A stretch of 49,394 bases of DNA from an uncultured Clostridia bacterium (GCA_947623465.1 CANQGU010000012.1:1-49394); one strand, 5' to 3'; shown: positions 1 to 8,483, numbered from the stretch's first letter. Notes: generated by a model not told the origin, from the sequence alone. Made by a program: numbers and translations.

Positions 1-360
1 TGATGAATTACTATTCCATATATTTGATGTTAACAAACCTTGAAACTTTTCATCTTCCCATTCTGGCATTTCTAATATATCTTTTATTTCTGATGAATTA
101 CTATGCCATATATTTGATGTTAGCAAGCCTTGAAACTTTTCATCTTCCCATTCTGGCATTTCTAATATAGCTTTTATTTCTGATGAATTACTATGCCATA
201 TATTTGATGTTAGCAAGCCTTGAAACTTTTCATCTTCCCACTCTGGCATTTCTAATATAGCTTTTATTTCTGATGAATTACTACGCCATATATTTGATGT
301 TAGCAAGCCTTGAAACTTTTCATCTTCCCATTCTGGCATTTCTAATATAGCTTTTACTTC
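1..360 (-). repeat. 90-bp direct tandem repeat, four copies, continuing past the edge
   Basis: Units begin at 1, 91, 181 and 271; a degenerate first unit lies at 361-395. Units differ at only a few bases, and the 90-bp period keeps the reading frame of the overlapping gene. There are no spacers, so this is not a CRISPR array. Confidence 0.95.
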
Positions 361-453
361 TGATAAATCTCTTTGATATAATAACTCACACTTTAAGAAG
401 TCACGATTTCCAATAAGTTTATTAATTTCTATTATTTTTTCATCTTTATTCAT
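1..453 (-). CDS. 30-residue tandem-repeat protein, 3' end outside the window
   Basis: The frame runs from ATG at 453 to the window edge without a stop (at least 151 codons). AGAGGAGAG lies just upstream as ribosome binding site. After a unique head of about 30 residues (MNKDEKIIEINKLIG...) the protein is a perfect-phase 30-residue repeat of the type EIKAILEMPEWEDEKFQGLL plus TSNIWHSNSS, four units visible, differing only at single positions (for example R/H before SNSS). There is no signal peptide or membrane segment, so it is probably cytoplasmic. I do not recognise the family. Near-identity of the units points to recent expansion by slippage or unequal recombination. It follows a small unknown gene on the same strand by 26 bp and may be co-transcribed with it. 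Confidence 0.75.
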   Translation of the reverse strand, partial: MNKDEKIIEINKLIGNRDFLKCELLYQRDLSEVKAILEMPEWEDEKFQGLLTSNIWRSNSSEIKAILEMPEWEDEKFQGLLTSNIWHSNSSEIKAILEMPEWEDEKFQGLLTSNIWHSNSSEIKDILEMPEWEDEKFQGLLTSNIWNSNSS

Positions 454-479
454 GTTTTTATATTCAACTCTCCTCTAGT

Positions 480-755
480 TCATTGGATATTATTATAAAA
501 TTCTTCCAATAAGTTCATGTCTTCACTAGCTCTATTTAAAAATTGTTTATTATATTTTTCATTTAATTTTATATATTTTTTTGTAAACTCATCATAATCA
601 AAATTAAATAAATCTAAATAATCACTTACTATATCATCAATAAAATTGCATTTTTCTTTTCTTAAAAAATTATATATTTTGTAAAAATTTTCTTTATTTA
701 GTTTTTTAATAACTGATTCAGAATATTTTTCTTTTATTTTCTTTATTTCTTCCAA
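480..755 (-). CDS. small hypothetical protein
   Basis: A 91-residue charged, helical, Lys/Glu/Asn/Tyr-rich protein with no membrane segment or recognised motif. The start is a TTG at 755, chosen because AGGGGG sits 7 nt upstream; no ATG is available nearby. The stop is 26 bp before the start of the repeat-protein gene, so the two probably form a pair. Function unknown. It lies directly downstream of tRNA-Gln, a common site for accessory insertions, but no attachment-site repeat was seen. Confidence 0.6.
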   Translation of the reverse strand: MEEIKKIKEKYSESVIKKLNKENFYKIYNFLRKEKCNFIDDIVSDYLDLFNFDYDEFTKKYIKLNEKYNKQFLNRASEDMNLLEEFYNNIQ

Positions 756-811
756 ATTATATCCCCCTAAAATATATTATCAAATGTACTTACATTTACA
801 TACTAAGATAT

Positions 812-886
812 TGGCTGGGGTAGTAAGATTCGAACTTACGCATGACCGGGTCAGAGCCGGTTGCCTTACCGCTTGGCGATACCCCA
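812..886 (-). tRNA. tRNA-Gln (anticodon CUG)
   Basis: A 75-nt cloverleaf on the minus strand. The acceptor stem is TGGGGTA/TACCCCA, and discriminator G plus an encoded CCA end at 812. The T-arm contains GTTCGAATC. The anticodon stem-loop is ACCGG-CTCTGAC-CCGGT, giving anticodon CTG in a normal 7-nt loop. The overall sequence matches bacterial tRNA-Gln, reading CAG. Confidence 0.95.
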
Positions 887-1017
887 ATATACCTTATTAT
901 TATATAACAAAAAACACATTTCTTGCAATACTTTTTGTAAAAAATGCACAAAAAGACCGGCTCTAATTGAGCATACACCCAAAAGAACCGGTATCAACTG
1001 AACATATTGAACATCCT

Positions 1018-1716
1018 TTATTTACAAAATCTGTGTTTTCCAATTACTATTGTTAATGGTCTTGACCAAATCCACTTGTTAGTTGCTGTAGCAGGATTAA
1101 AGTAATATATTGCACCATATGATGGATCCCAGCCATTTATTGCATCTTGAGCTGCTTTTCTTGCAGTGCTATCTGGACTCATATTTATTTGTCCATCAGA
1201 AACTGCATCAAATGAACCTGATTGATATATAACTCCTGATATTGTATTTGGAAAAGAACTGCTTTTTACTCTATTCATTACAACTGCACCAACTGCAACT
1301 TGACCTGTATATGGCTCTCCTCTAGCTTCTCCATATATAAGTTTTGCAAGAAGTGATACATTGTTAGAATTACTTGTAGAGCTTCCTGAACTTGATGAGC
1401 TAGAAGAACTTGTAATTCCCATAGCAGTTAAAGTTTTCTCACCTGCTATTCCGTCTACTGTTAAATTATTTTTCTTTTGAAATGCTTTTACTGCTGCAAG
1501 TGTCTTGCTCCCATATATTCCATCTACAGAGCCATTATAATATCCCCATCTTTTTAACTTTTCTTGAATTTGTTTTACTTCATTTCCTCTTGAACCATAC
1601 TTAGATAAAGCTTCAACCTCATTAAATTTTGGAAATGCTATTATTGTAACTACTGTAATTAAACCCAATATAAATGCAAACACAGCTATTCTATGATTTA
1701 AAATTTTCTTAATCAT
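1018..1716 (-). CDS. sleB: spore cortex-lytic enzyme SleB
   Basis: A 232-residue exported cell-wall hydrolase. An N-terminal hydrophobic segment (about residues 8-30) serves as signal or anchor. A type 1 peptidoglycan-binding repeat follows (about 38-100: GSRGNEVKQIQEKL, DGIYGSKT, DGIAGEKT), then a serine-rich linker, then the SleB/CwlJ catalytic domain (about 120-230) with YGEARGEPYTGQVAVGAVV, INMSPDS and WIWSRP. In spores SleB cleaves muramic-lactam cortex peptidoglycan during germination, so the gene marks a spore-forming lineage. GTGGAGAA precedes the ATG. The usual partner ypeB is absent. Transcription probably stands alone, because a terminator lies upstream at the end of holA. Confidence 0.93.
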   Translation of the reverse strand: MIKKILNHRIAVFAFILGLITVVTIIAFPKFNEVEALSKYGSRGNEVKQIQEKLKRWGYYNGSVDGIYGSKTLAAVKAFQKKNNLTVDGIAGEKTLTAMGITSSSSSSSSGSSTSNSNNVSLLAKLIYGEARGEPYTGQVAVGAVVMNRVKSSSFPNTISGVIYQSGSFDAVSDGQINMSPDSTARKAAQDAINGWDPSYGAIYYFNPATATNKWIWSRPLTIVIGKHRFCK

Positions 1717-1750
1717 TTTTTCTCCACTTCCGCAGTTTTAAAACTAAAAA

Positions 1751-1801
1751 CCACTTTCAAATAAAAATTTAATCTTATTTTTATCCAAAAGTGGCTTTTT
1801 T
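1751..1801 (-). terminator. bidirectional intrinsic terminator after holA
   Basis: Arms CCACTTT and AAAGTGG lie at 1751-1757 and 1788-1794, with an inner A/T stem. T-rich tracts follow on both strands. It closes the murB-yvcK-debranching enzyme-holA operon. Confidence 0.8.
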
Positions 1802-1810
1802 ATACACAGT

Positions 1811-2833
1811 TTATGAACAATATGTGCACAATATTGCTTCAAATCCTACATTTAAATCCATTAAACCAATTTTATACTTATAATCCAAATCTGTTAATTC
1901 TTTTAATATTGTTCTTATTTCTTGTGTTTTAAAATATCCTGCTTGCATTTTATATTTGTTTACTAAAAATGTTTGATTTGGCTTTAAATCTAATGCATCA
2001 ATAATATCTTTATTATTTTGAAGTGCAATTTTTACCAAATATAATTTTTTAAAATGATTATATAAAGTTATTAAAATTTTTTGTATAGGTTCTTTTGCAA
2101 GTATTAAGTTTCTTAATACTTCTATTGCTTTTTTTGTATTTTTTTTACCTAAACTATCTGTTAGGTCAAAAATAACACTTTCCATTTTCTTAATAGATAA
2201 ACTATCTATATCTTCTTTTGTTATTGTTCCGCCTTCTCCTGCATATTCTATAAGTTTTCTTATTTCATTAACCAATTCTTGTTGATTTGTTCCACAACAT
2301 TCTATAAAATAACTTAGTGTTGGTACATCTATATTTACTTTGTATGCATTTGTTATTGCTTTTATTCTTGCTTGAATTTGATTTGGCTTTTGAAATTCAA
2401 AGTTACACACCACTCCATTTTTGTCTATAAATTGTAATAATTCACATTTATCCGCTTCTTCTTCAACAAATACAAGCACAACTGTATTTTTTATTTCTTC
2501 AAAATTTTCGTTTAAATAATCTAATAATTTTGTTTTTATATTTTCTTTATCAGTTTTTGTTTTCTTTTTAGTTTCTTTTTTAAAAATTCCTGTATTTTTA
2601 GCAATAATAAGCTTTTTTTCATATCCAAAGCTTGGAGTTTCTATGTCTGATATTATTTCTTGAAGATTAGTTTCATCAATTGTTATGTAATTTATTCCTT
2701 TTAAAGTTTCTCCAAATAAATTTTTAATTTTCTTTAAAGAACTTTCTAATAAAAATTTTTCTTCTCCATATAACAAATATAAAGATTTTAAATTTCCTTG
2801 TTTTAAGTCTTTTTCTAAATCTTCTACTTTCAA
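1811..2833 (-). CDS. holA: DNA polymerase III delta subunit HolA
   Basis: About 340 residues. HolA is the clamp-loader delta subunit that opens the beta sliding clamp and binds DnaX and delta' in the replisome. The N-terminal motif SLYLLYGEEKFLLESSLKKI and the downstream AAA+-like and collar regions fit the YqeN/HolA family in order and length. I start it at TTG (2833), which has an ideal AAGGAGG five nucleotides upstream. The in-frame ATG at 2860 lies before the ribosome binding site, inside an inverted repeat. It is the last gene of its operon and is followed by a terminator. Confidence 0.92.
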   Translation of the reverse strand: MKVEDLEKDLKQGNLKSLYLLYGEEKFLLESSLKKIKNLFGETLKGINYITIDETNLQEIISDIETPSFGYEKKLIIAKNTGIFKKETKKKTKTDKENIKTKLLDYLNENFEEIKNTVVLVFVEEEADKCELLQFIDKNGVVCNFEFQKPNQIQARIKAITNAYKVNIDVPTLSYFIECCGTNQQELVNEIRKLIEYAGEGGTITKEDIDSLSIKKMESVIFDLTDSLGKKNTKKAIEVLRNLILAKEPIQKILITLYNHFKKLYLVKIALQNNKDIIDALDLKPNQTFLVNKYKMQAGYFKTQEIRTILKELTDLDYKYKIGLMDLNVGFEAILCTYCS

Positions 2834-2853
2834 AATGGCCTCCTTTAAAATAT

Positions 2854-2888
2854 ATCTCATTTATCGACTTAAAATCAATAAATGAGAT
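2854..2888 (-). terminator. inverted repeat before holA
   Basis: A perfect 11-bp inverted repeat, ATCTCATTTAT/ATAAATGAGAT, with a 13-nt loop between the debranching enzyme stop and the holA start. The stem is A/T-rich and the following T-tract is weak, so it may be an RNA-processing or attenuation hairpin rather than a full terminator. Confidence 0.4.
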
Positions 2889-2904
2889 AATTTATATTAA
2901 AAAT

Positions 2905-4947
2905 TTATCCAAATATAATTCTAAACACTTCTGCTACACTCCATGCTTGTGCAATCGCACCTTTAGGTAAGAAAGGCGTCTTTGAGTCATATATTTCTGC
3001 AATAGAACCTATACAACCTCTTTCTTCTAATTCTTTTCTAAAAGTCTTTTCTACCTTTTTCTTAAATTCTTCTATTTTTTCATTTAAATCTTTTTTCTTA
3101 TCTTTATCTACTTCAAATGCACTCATATTTCTTAATGCATTATAGTATAATCCAAGTAGCCATGTCCATGTAATTCCTTGATGATAACTAACATCTCTTT
3201 TAAAGCTATCTCCTTCATATACATCAACATAATTTTTTTCTGTTTTTGCTAAAGTTTTTAAACCATAACTATTTAATAATTTCTTTTCAACTGTAGATAT
3301 TATATTTTCTGCCATATCTGATGTTGGATCTATAACAGGATATGTTAAGCTTAATGCAAATAATTGATTTGGTCTTACTTTAGCATCTCCTATTACATCA
3401 AATAGACATTTTTTCTTTTCATTATAAAATTTTTCTATGAAAGATTTTTGGCACTTTTCTGCCATTTCTTCATATTTTTTGCTTATAATTTTCTTGCCTA
3501 TTCTTTCATACTTTTTACTTAGTTCTTCCATTATTTTTAAAGCATTATACCAAAGTGCATTTATTTCAACTGCTTTTCCATTTCTTGGTGTAACTGCAAA
3601 ATCTTGATATTTTGCATCCATCCATGTATTTTGAGTATTCTCTGTTCCTGATGAAATTAAGCCATCTTCTTCTAAATGTATGTTATTATCGTCAAAATCT
3701 ATTCCATTAGAATAATTTTCTATTATTGCTTTTAACTTAGGATATATCTTTTCTTTTATGAATTTATTATCATCTGTATATTCTAAGTATTTTTGAACTT
3801 GCTCAAATAATAAAAGACTACTGTCTACACTATTATATAGTGGGCTATTGTCGACCTCAGAATATCCATTTGGAAGTAAACCATATTTTACATCACGGGT
3901 ACATGTAAGAAGTACATCTCTTGCTATTTCATATCTTCTAGGAATTAAAAGCAATCCCTCTAAAGCAATTAAAGAATCCCTTCCCCAATCTAAAAACCAT
4001 GGGTAACCTGCAATTAAAGTATGTAAACCAAATGTTGGTCTATAAGCAACAAAGTTATCTGCAGCTAAAATAAATTTTTTTGCTAATTCATCTCTTTTTA
4101 TTTCTTCTTTTGTTTTGTTTTCTTTTCTATTGTCTATTAACAAAGAATCATTGTATATGTTATTAACTCTAACTATTTCCCCATTTATCATATCTTTATA
4201 GTCAATTTCATCTATATTTTCCTCCATAGAGCATATAAACGAAATATCTTTTTCTTCGTTTGGCTTAATATCTATTTCAAATACACCTGATACAACATGA
4301 TTTTCTTCTGGGAAAAATCCTCTTTTTTCTTCTTCAATATAAAACATATTATAAAATGTGTTATTTACATGTTTTATATAATTTCCTTCTGATGCTTTCA
4401 TATAAATTGGATGTGAAATATTTTTGTCAATAAGTAATTTTATTTTATTAGTTTTTATTTCTTGAGAAATTTCAAAATTATGATTTGTTGCCATATCATG
4501 AAAATCTCTAAAGTTCAATACAGGTGCAAGCTCTAATTTTGCATTACAGTTTCCATTTCTAATTTTATAATAAACTATAACTGTATTTCTTCCATATTGC
4601 ATACAAATTGCTTTTGTAATTTCTGTATTTTTTACTTTATATTTAAATACTGGTAAAATATCTTTTTGAAATGACTCTAAGTACTTAAATCCTTGAGAAA
4701 TATAATTTTTACATACATTTGTATATAATTCATGTTTTTCACCATCTATAATTATACTTTCATCTAATTTAGATAAAATCAAATTTCTTCTTGCTGGTGC
4801 AGATAGTGGACATACAAGTAACCCATGATATCTTCTAGTGTTTGCTCCTAACATTGTAGATGATGCATATCCTCCTATTCCATTTGTTATAATCCATTCT
4901 TTTTGTAATCCATTTTCTAAATTTAAGTCCTTTTTTTCAAATTTCAT
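2905..4947 (-). CDS. glycogen debranching enzyme (amylo-alpha-1,6-glucosidase)
   Basis: A 680-residue cytoplasmic enzyme that removes alpha-1,6 branch glucose from glycogen-like polymers. The N-terminal half has the bacterial/archaeal debranching signature (NGIGGYASSTMLGANTRRYH...). The C-terminal half is the (alpha/alpha)6 barrel domain with PWFLDWGRDSLIALEG at about residue 315 and YHQGITWTWLLGLY near 590. Length and order match the two-domain GDE_N/GDE_C proteins. GGAGGG precedes the ATG. Its place between yvcK-like and holA shows operon membership but no glycogen cluster (no glgA/B/C/P nearby). Confidence 0.9.
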   Translation of the reverse strand: MKFEKKDLNLENGLQKEWIITNGIGGYASSTMLGANTRRYHGLLVCPLSAPARRNLILSKLDESIIIDGEKHELYTNVCKNYISQGFKYLESFQKDILPVFKYKVKNTEITKAICMQYGRNTVIVYYKIRNGNCNAKLELAPVLNFRDFHDMATNHNFEISQEIKTNKIKLLIDKNISHPIYMKASEGNYIKHVNNTFYNMFYIEEEKRGFFPEENHVVSGVFEIDIKPNEEKDISFICSMEENIDEIDYKDMINGEIVRVNNIYNDSLLIDNRKENKTKEEIKRDELAKKFILAADNFVAYRPTFGLHTLIAGYPWFLDWGRDSLIALEGLLLIPRRYEIARDVLLTCTRDVKYGLLPNGYSEVDNSPLYNSVDSSLLLFEQVQKYLEYTDDNKFIKEKIYPKLKAIIENYSNGIDFDDNNIHLEEDGLISSGTENTQNTWMDAKYQDFAVTPRNGKAVEINALWYNALKIMEELSKKYERIGKKIISKKYEEMAEKCQKSFIEKFYNEKKKCLFDVIGDAKVRPNQLFALSLTYPVIDPTSDMAENIISTVEKKLLNSYGLKTLAKTEKNYVDVYEGDSFKRDVSYHQGITWTWLLGLYYNALRNMSAFEVDKDKKKDLNEKIEEFKKKVEKTFRKELEERGCIGSIAEIYDSKTPFLPKGAIAQAWSVAEVFRIIFG

Positions 4948-5005
4948 TAGTATCCCTCCATAATTTTACCAATTATTTTTTCGTTTCTTATTTAATCTTC
5001 TGCTT

Positions 5006-6568
5006 TTATTTTTCTCTACTATCTTTAAATGCTTTCATTTTTTCTAGTTTATTTTCTTCTATTTCTCTTTTCTTTGTATTTGCTTTTTTCCTTTTTGCTG
5101 CTTTTTCATCTGCATTTCTTATAGATTCTATTCTTTCACTATATTTATTTGCAAATTTACTTTTACCTTTTACTTTTTCTTTTTTAGATTTCTTATTTCT
5201 TTCATTACGTTTTTTATCTTTCATTATTTCTTTATCTGCTAAAAGTTTTGAATTCATCATCAAATATTCTGGCTCATTTTGCTTGTCCTTATATTTTAAA
5301 TCATCAAGAATCATTTTTATTAATGTATCTGCAATAAGCATTGCATCATGTCTTACAAAATCATCTTTTATTACTGACATATTTTCTTTAATAAATTTTA
5401 TTTTTTTATCTTTTACTTGAGATAAATCTTGTTCAACAAGTTCTGCTCCATCTAAGTTATATTTTTTTATAAATTCAGGTATTACTTCTCCTGTATCATA
5501 TAAACAATAATCAATTATTCCCTCTCCACAATGGTCTATTATTGCATTTACATGGTCTGATACTGAATAATTGTCTGTTAATCCTGGTTCTGTCATTATA
5601 TTACAAACATACAATTTTATTGCTTTAGATTCTTTTATTGCTCTTGAAATTCCATTTACTAATAAATTTGGAATAACATTTGTATATAAACTTCCAGGCC
5701 CTATTATTATTCCATCTGCTTCTTGTATTGCTTGTATTACCTCAGGAAGTGCTTTACAATTTGTTGGATTTAAATATACTCTATTTACTTTTGTTAATTT
5801 ATCATAAACTGTTTCTGCAATTTTATTTTTTTCTTCTATTAAATATCCGTTTTCTAGTTCTGCACAAATTTTCATTTTGTCTTTTGTTACAGGTAAAACT
5901 TTTCCACATATTTTAAAAATTTCATTACTATTTTTTACAGCTTCTGCTGTACTATTTGAAATTTCACTCATTGCAGCAAAGTATAAATCTGGAAATGTAA
6001 TTCCATTAACACTTCCTTCTGAAAATTTGTAATTTAAAAGTTCTTTCATTTTACTTTCATCATCTACAGCAAGTGATGCTATTGAATCTTTTATATCTTC
6101 AAGCTGTCTATATAACATTGTTTCATTGTTTTTTCCAAAACTTTCTCCATAATCTGAAACTGTAACTACAGCTGTTATATTACTTGTATGTTTTTTTAGT
6201 CCATCTAAAGTATTATTTAGTCCACTTCCTCCCCCTATAACGACAATTTTTGGACCTTTATTATATACTTTTTTGTTAAAAATTAATGAATTTACATTTA
6301 CTTTTTCATTTCCATCTAATCTGTCATCTGTTGCTTCTATAAATAATTCCATAGTTCTTTTATTTATAAAAATTATTCCTAAAACAACACAAGTAAAACC
6401 TATAACAAAATATACTATTATTTTAGCTGCATGTAAAAATGTTATTGCATTGCTTGAGGCTATCATATTTGCCATCCCAAATGATGCAAAAACAACACCA
6501 ACTAAAATAAGCATTATCCAACGTTTCATTTTTGAACTGTCTTTAAACCACCCAAAAAATCCTTTCAT
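5006..6568 (-). CDS. YvcK/CofD-like protein with an N-terminal membrane anchor
   Basis: 520 residues. Two hydrophobic segments (about 15-34 and 46-68) precede a YvcK-type Rossmann domain starting at KIVVIGGGSGLNNTLDGLKK (about 107). Canonical YvcK binds UDP-GlcNAc and regulates gluconeogenic growth and cell-wall synthesis; next to murB that role fits. Unusually, the DDGGSSG loop typical of the family is replaced by SDYGESFG, and the GHSFGN region reads GITFPD. The last 80 or so residues form a Lys-rich tail. So this may be a divergent paralog with altered ligand binding. The start ATG at 6568 has AAAGGA upstream with loose spacing. Confidence 0.8.
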   Translation of the reverse strand: MKGFFGWFKDSSKMKRWIMLILVGVVFASFGMANMIASSNAITFLHAAKIIVYFVIGFTCVVLGIIFINKRTMELFIEATDDRLDGNEKVNVNSLIFNKKVYNKGPKIVVIGGGSGLNNTLDGLKKHTSNITAVVTVSDYGESFGKNNETMLYRQLEDIKDSIASLAVDDESKMKELLNYKFSEGSVNGITFPDLYFAAMSEISNSTAEAVKNSNEIFKICGKVLPVTKDKMKICAELENGYLIEEKNKIAETVYDKLTKVNRVYLNPTNCKALPEVIQAIQEADGIIIGPGSLYTNVIPNLLVNGISRAIKESKAIKLYVCNIMTEPGLTDNYSVSDHVNAIIDHCGEGIIDYCLYDTGEVIPEFIKKYNLDGAELVEQDLSQVKDKKIKFIKENMSVIKDDFVRHDAMLIADTLIKMILDDLKYKDKQNEPEYLMMNSKLLADKEIMKDKKRNERNKKSKKEKVKGKSKFANKYSERIESIRNADEKAAKRKKANTKKREIEENKLEKMKAFKDSREK

Positions 6569-6646
6569 CTAAAATTTCATTCCTTTCCTGTTTAACTTGC
6601 AAGGCTAATATATATTTTATATTAATCTATCCAAGTTCTAATTCCT

Positions 6647-7546
6647 TTATTTCTCCCCTATAATTTTTATTTCTTCTTCTATTTTTATAGCGTATTTTTC
6701 ATATACTTTTTCTTTTACATATTTTGCTAAATCTAAAACATCCTTAGCTGTTGCATTATTGTAATTTACAATAAAACCTGCATGTTTTTCAGAGATTTTT
6801 GCTCCACCAATTTTGTATCCTTTTAAACCACACTCATCAATTAACTTAGCTGTTATTAGTTCTTCTTTCCTTTTAAAACTACTTCCTGCTGATGGTAAAT
6901 CTTCTGGTTGTTTTTCTTTTCTTAGATTTTTGTATTGGTTCATCTTTTCTTCTATCTTTTGTTTTTTACCATATTCTAGTCTTAATGTTGTTTCTAAAAT
7001 TATGTAATTATTTTTTTGAAAAATGCTTGATCTATATTCAAATTTCTGTTTTTCATTTGAAAAATCTAATATTTTTCCGTCCATATCCATACATTTTGTA
7101 GATATAACTATATCTTTCATTTCTTTTCCATATGCGCCTGCATTCATGAAGATTGCACCACCTATTGTTCCTGGAATTCCTGAAAGTTCTTCAAATCCTG
7201 ATATTTCTTCATTTAACATTTTAATTGCAAGTCCCATCATTTTGTATCCTGCACCAACTGTTACTTGAATATAGTTTTCTAATTTTTCTATTTTTATATT
7301 TTGTATATTTATTTTTATTACCAATCCTCTTATACCTTTATCTGTAACTAAAATATTGCTGCCATTTCCTATAATATAAATTGGTAGTTTATTTTCTTTG
7401 GCATATTTTAGAGTAGCACTTAATTCTTCTATATTGTTTACAACTATATATTGGTCTGCTTTTCCTCCAATTTTAAAGGAGGTATGATTTTTCATAGGCT
7501 CATCAAATATTATTTTATCTTTAATATTTAATGTATCATCTAACAT
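6647..7546 (-). CDS. murB: UDP-N-acetylenolpyruvoylglucosamine reductase MurB
   Basis: A 299-residue FAD enzyme that reduces UDP-GlcNAc-enolpyruvate to UDP-MurNAc using NADPH in the cytoplasmic stage of peptidoglycan synthesis. FAD-binding motifs GNGSNILVTDKGIRG (about 60) and SGIPGTIGGAIFMNAGAYG (about 122) are present. The C-terminal domain has the catalytic serine region PSAGSSFKR (about 218) and GLKGYKIGGAKISEKHAGFI. It is first gene of its operon, with its own promoter at 7579-7607 and ribosome binding site AAGGGGGCG. Confidence 0.95.
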   Translation of the reverse strand: MLDDTLNIKDKIIFDEPMKNHTSFKIGGKADQYIVVNNIEELSATLKYAKENKLPIYIIGNGSNILVTDKGIRGLVIKINIQNIKIEKLENYIQVTVGAGYKMMGLAIKMLNEEISGFEELSGIPGTIGGAIFMNAGAYGKEMKDIVISTKCMDMDGKILDFSNEKQKFEYRSSIFQKNNYIILETTLRLEYGKKQKIEEKMNQYKNLRKEKQPEDLPSAGSSFKRKEELITAKLIDECGLKGYKIGGAKISEKHAGFIVNYNNATAKDVLDLAKYVKEKVYEKYAIKIEEEIKIIGEK

Positions 7547-7578
7547 TTGAAAACGCCCCCTTATATTTTTTCTATATT

Positions 7579-7607
7579 ATATTATCATTTTTTGGATATA
7601 TTTACAA
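7579..7607 (-). promoter_or_regulatory. sigma-A-type promoter of murB
   Basis: On the minus strand TTGTAA and TAATAT are separated by 17 nt, and the murB ATG follows about 33 nt after the -10 box. Confidence 0.65.
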
Positions 7608-7676
7608 GATTTTTTTAAGATTTTTAGAAAAAAGAAGAAATTTTAATTAATTAAAAATAAAACTTTCCTATAATAT

Positions 7677-7705
7677 AAAAAAAGCCGGCTCCCATAGTGG
7701 GAGCC
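7677..7705 (-). terminator. intrinsic terminator of the candidate small RNA
   Basis: The stem GGCTCCCA/TGGGAGCC with a CTA loop is followed on the minus strand by GGC and seven T. It is the most GC-rich hairpin in the left half of the window. Confidence 0.9.
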
Positions 7706-7799
7706 AAGCTTGAAAGAAGGTTAGGTGTATTAGTAGTTAACCGTGACATATTATAGGTTTATCGTTTTTGTTTTTTTTCTTTAATACAAAAAAATCCAA

Positions 7800-7829
7800 C
7801 TAAACCTCACCCGTAGTATACTTCCGCAT
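7800..7829 (-). other. nine-codon open frame inside the small RNA
   Basis: AGGAG is followed by ATG at 7829 with a 7-nt spacer, encoding MRKYTTGEV and then TAG. The frame beyond the TAG stays open from a TTG for 20 more codons. An overlapping ATG at 7833 gives MYAEVYYG. There is no homology support for either. Confidence 0.25.
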
Positions 7830-7876
7830 ACATTCACTCCTTTCCAATGTTACGATAATTTACAGTAACATTAGTT

Positions 7877-7905
7877 ATTGTACCATAGTTAATTTATTAT
7901 GTCAA
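7877..7905 (-). promoter_or_regulatory. strong sigma-A promoter of the small RNA
   Basis: Perfect TTGACA, 17-nt spacer, TACAAT on the minus strand. The predicted start is near 7870. Confidence 0.8.
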
Positions 7906-7978
7906 TACTTTTTTACACATTTTTTTACAATCATATTTTTTACTTACCACATAATCTATCACTAAAAAATGAAAAGCC

Positions 7979-8007
7979 TTGATTTTTCAGCTATAATATG
8001 CTATAAT
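7979..8007 (+). promoter_or_regulatory. promoter of nfeD-SPFH
   Basis: TTGATT, 17-nt spacer, TATAAT, 35 nt before the nfeD start and divergent from the small RNA promoter. Confidence 0.75.
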
Positions 8008-8042
8008 AGTATTGTATTAAATTTTATATGGAGGAATTCATT

Positions 8043-8483
8043 ATGTGGGCATTTTGGTTAATAGTTTCAGGAATATGTTTTATTATCGAAATTTTTACAG
8101 TTGGATTTTTTGTCTTTTGGTTTGGAATAGGTGCTTTAATTGCACTTGCAACAAGTTTATTTGTTACAAATTTTTTTGTTCAAGCAGTAGTATTTGTAAT
8201 TTCATCAGCACTATTACTACTATTTACTAAACCATTGGTAAATAAATTTATAAAAACAGATAAAACAATTCCAACAAATGTTTACCGCATAATTGAAAAA
8301 GAAGGCATTGTTGTAGAAGATATAGACAGCTTAAACTGTACAGGAAAAGTTAAAGTTAAAGGAGAACTTTGGTCTGCAATATCTGATACAGATATTGAAA
8401 AAGGTTCTAAAATAAAAGTTGTTAGCGTAAATGGTGTAAAATTAAAAGTTGAAAAAATTTCATCTCCAATACATGCCAATTAA
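8043..8483 (+). CDS. NfeD family membrane protein
   Basis: 146 residues. Hydrophobic segments in the first 75 residues are followed by a soluble OB-fold domain (about 80-140; EGIVVEDIDSLNCTGKVKVKGELW). NfeD proteins are encoded with SPFH proteins and are thought to help organise membrane microdomains. I start at the ATG at 8043, since TGGAGG lies 8 nt upstream; the in-frame ATG at 8028 overlaps that ribosome binding site. The partner SPFH gene follows after 51 bp under the same promoter. Confidence 0.88.
   Translation: MWAFWLIVSGICFIIEIFTVGFFVFWFGIGALIALATSLFVTNFFVQAVVFVISSALLLLFTKPLVNKFIKTDKTIPTNVYRIIEKEGIVVEDIDSLNCTGKVKVKGELWSAISDTDIEKGSKIKVVSVNGVKLKVEKISSPIHAN

Larger units (their letters stand above)
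7677..7870 (-). ncRNA. candidate small RNA with its own promoter and terminator
   Basis: A consensus promoter (7877-7905) and a GC-rich terminator (7677-7705) delimit a transcript of about 190 nt upstream of murB. Its 5' end can fold through an 8-bp inverted repeat (AATGTTAC at 7846-7853, GTAACATT at 7865-7872). A purine-rich AAAGGAG is followed by tiny frames of 8-9 codons. I could not match it to 6S, SRP, RNase P, tmRNA or T-box signatures. It could be a small RNA, a leader-peptide attenuator left without its gene, or a short mRNA. Confidence 0.55.

Noticed and set aside
1..360. CRISPR array
   Set aside because: The 90-bp units abut without spacers and are in-frame coding sequence.
2834..2860. 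ATG 2860 as holA start
   Set aside because: It lies upstream of the AAGGAGG and inside an inverted repeat; TTG 2833 is spaced correctly.
7737..7829. Readthrough of TAG in the small RNA frame to make a 30-residue peptide
   Set aside because: The downstream open frame is short, Lys/Asn-rich by composition, and has no homology support.
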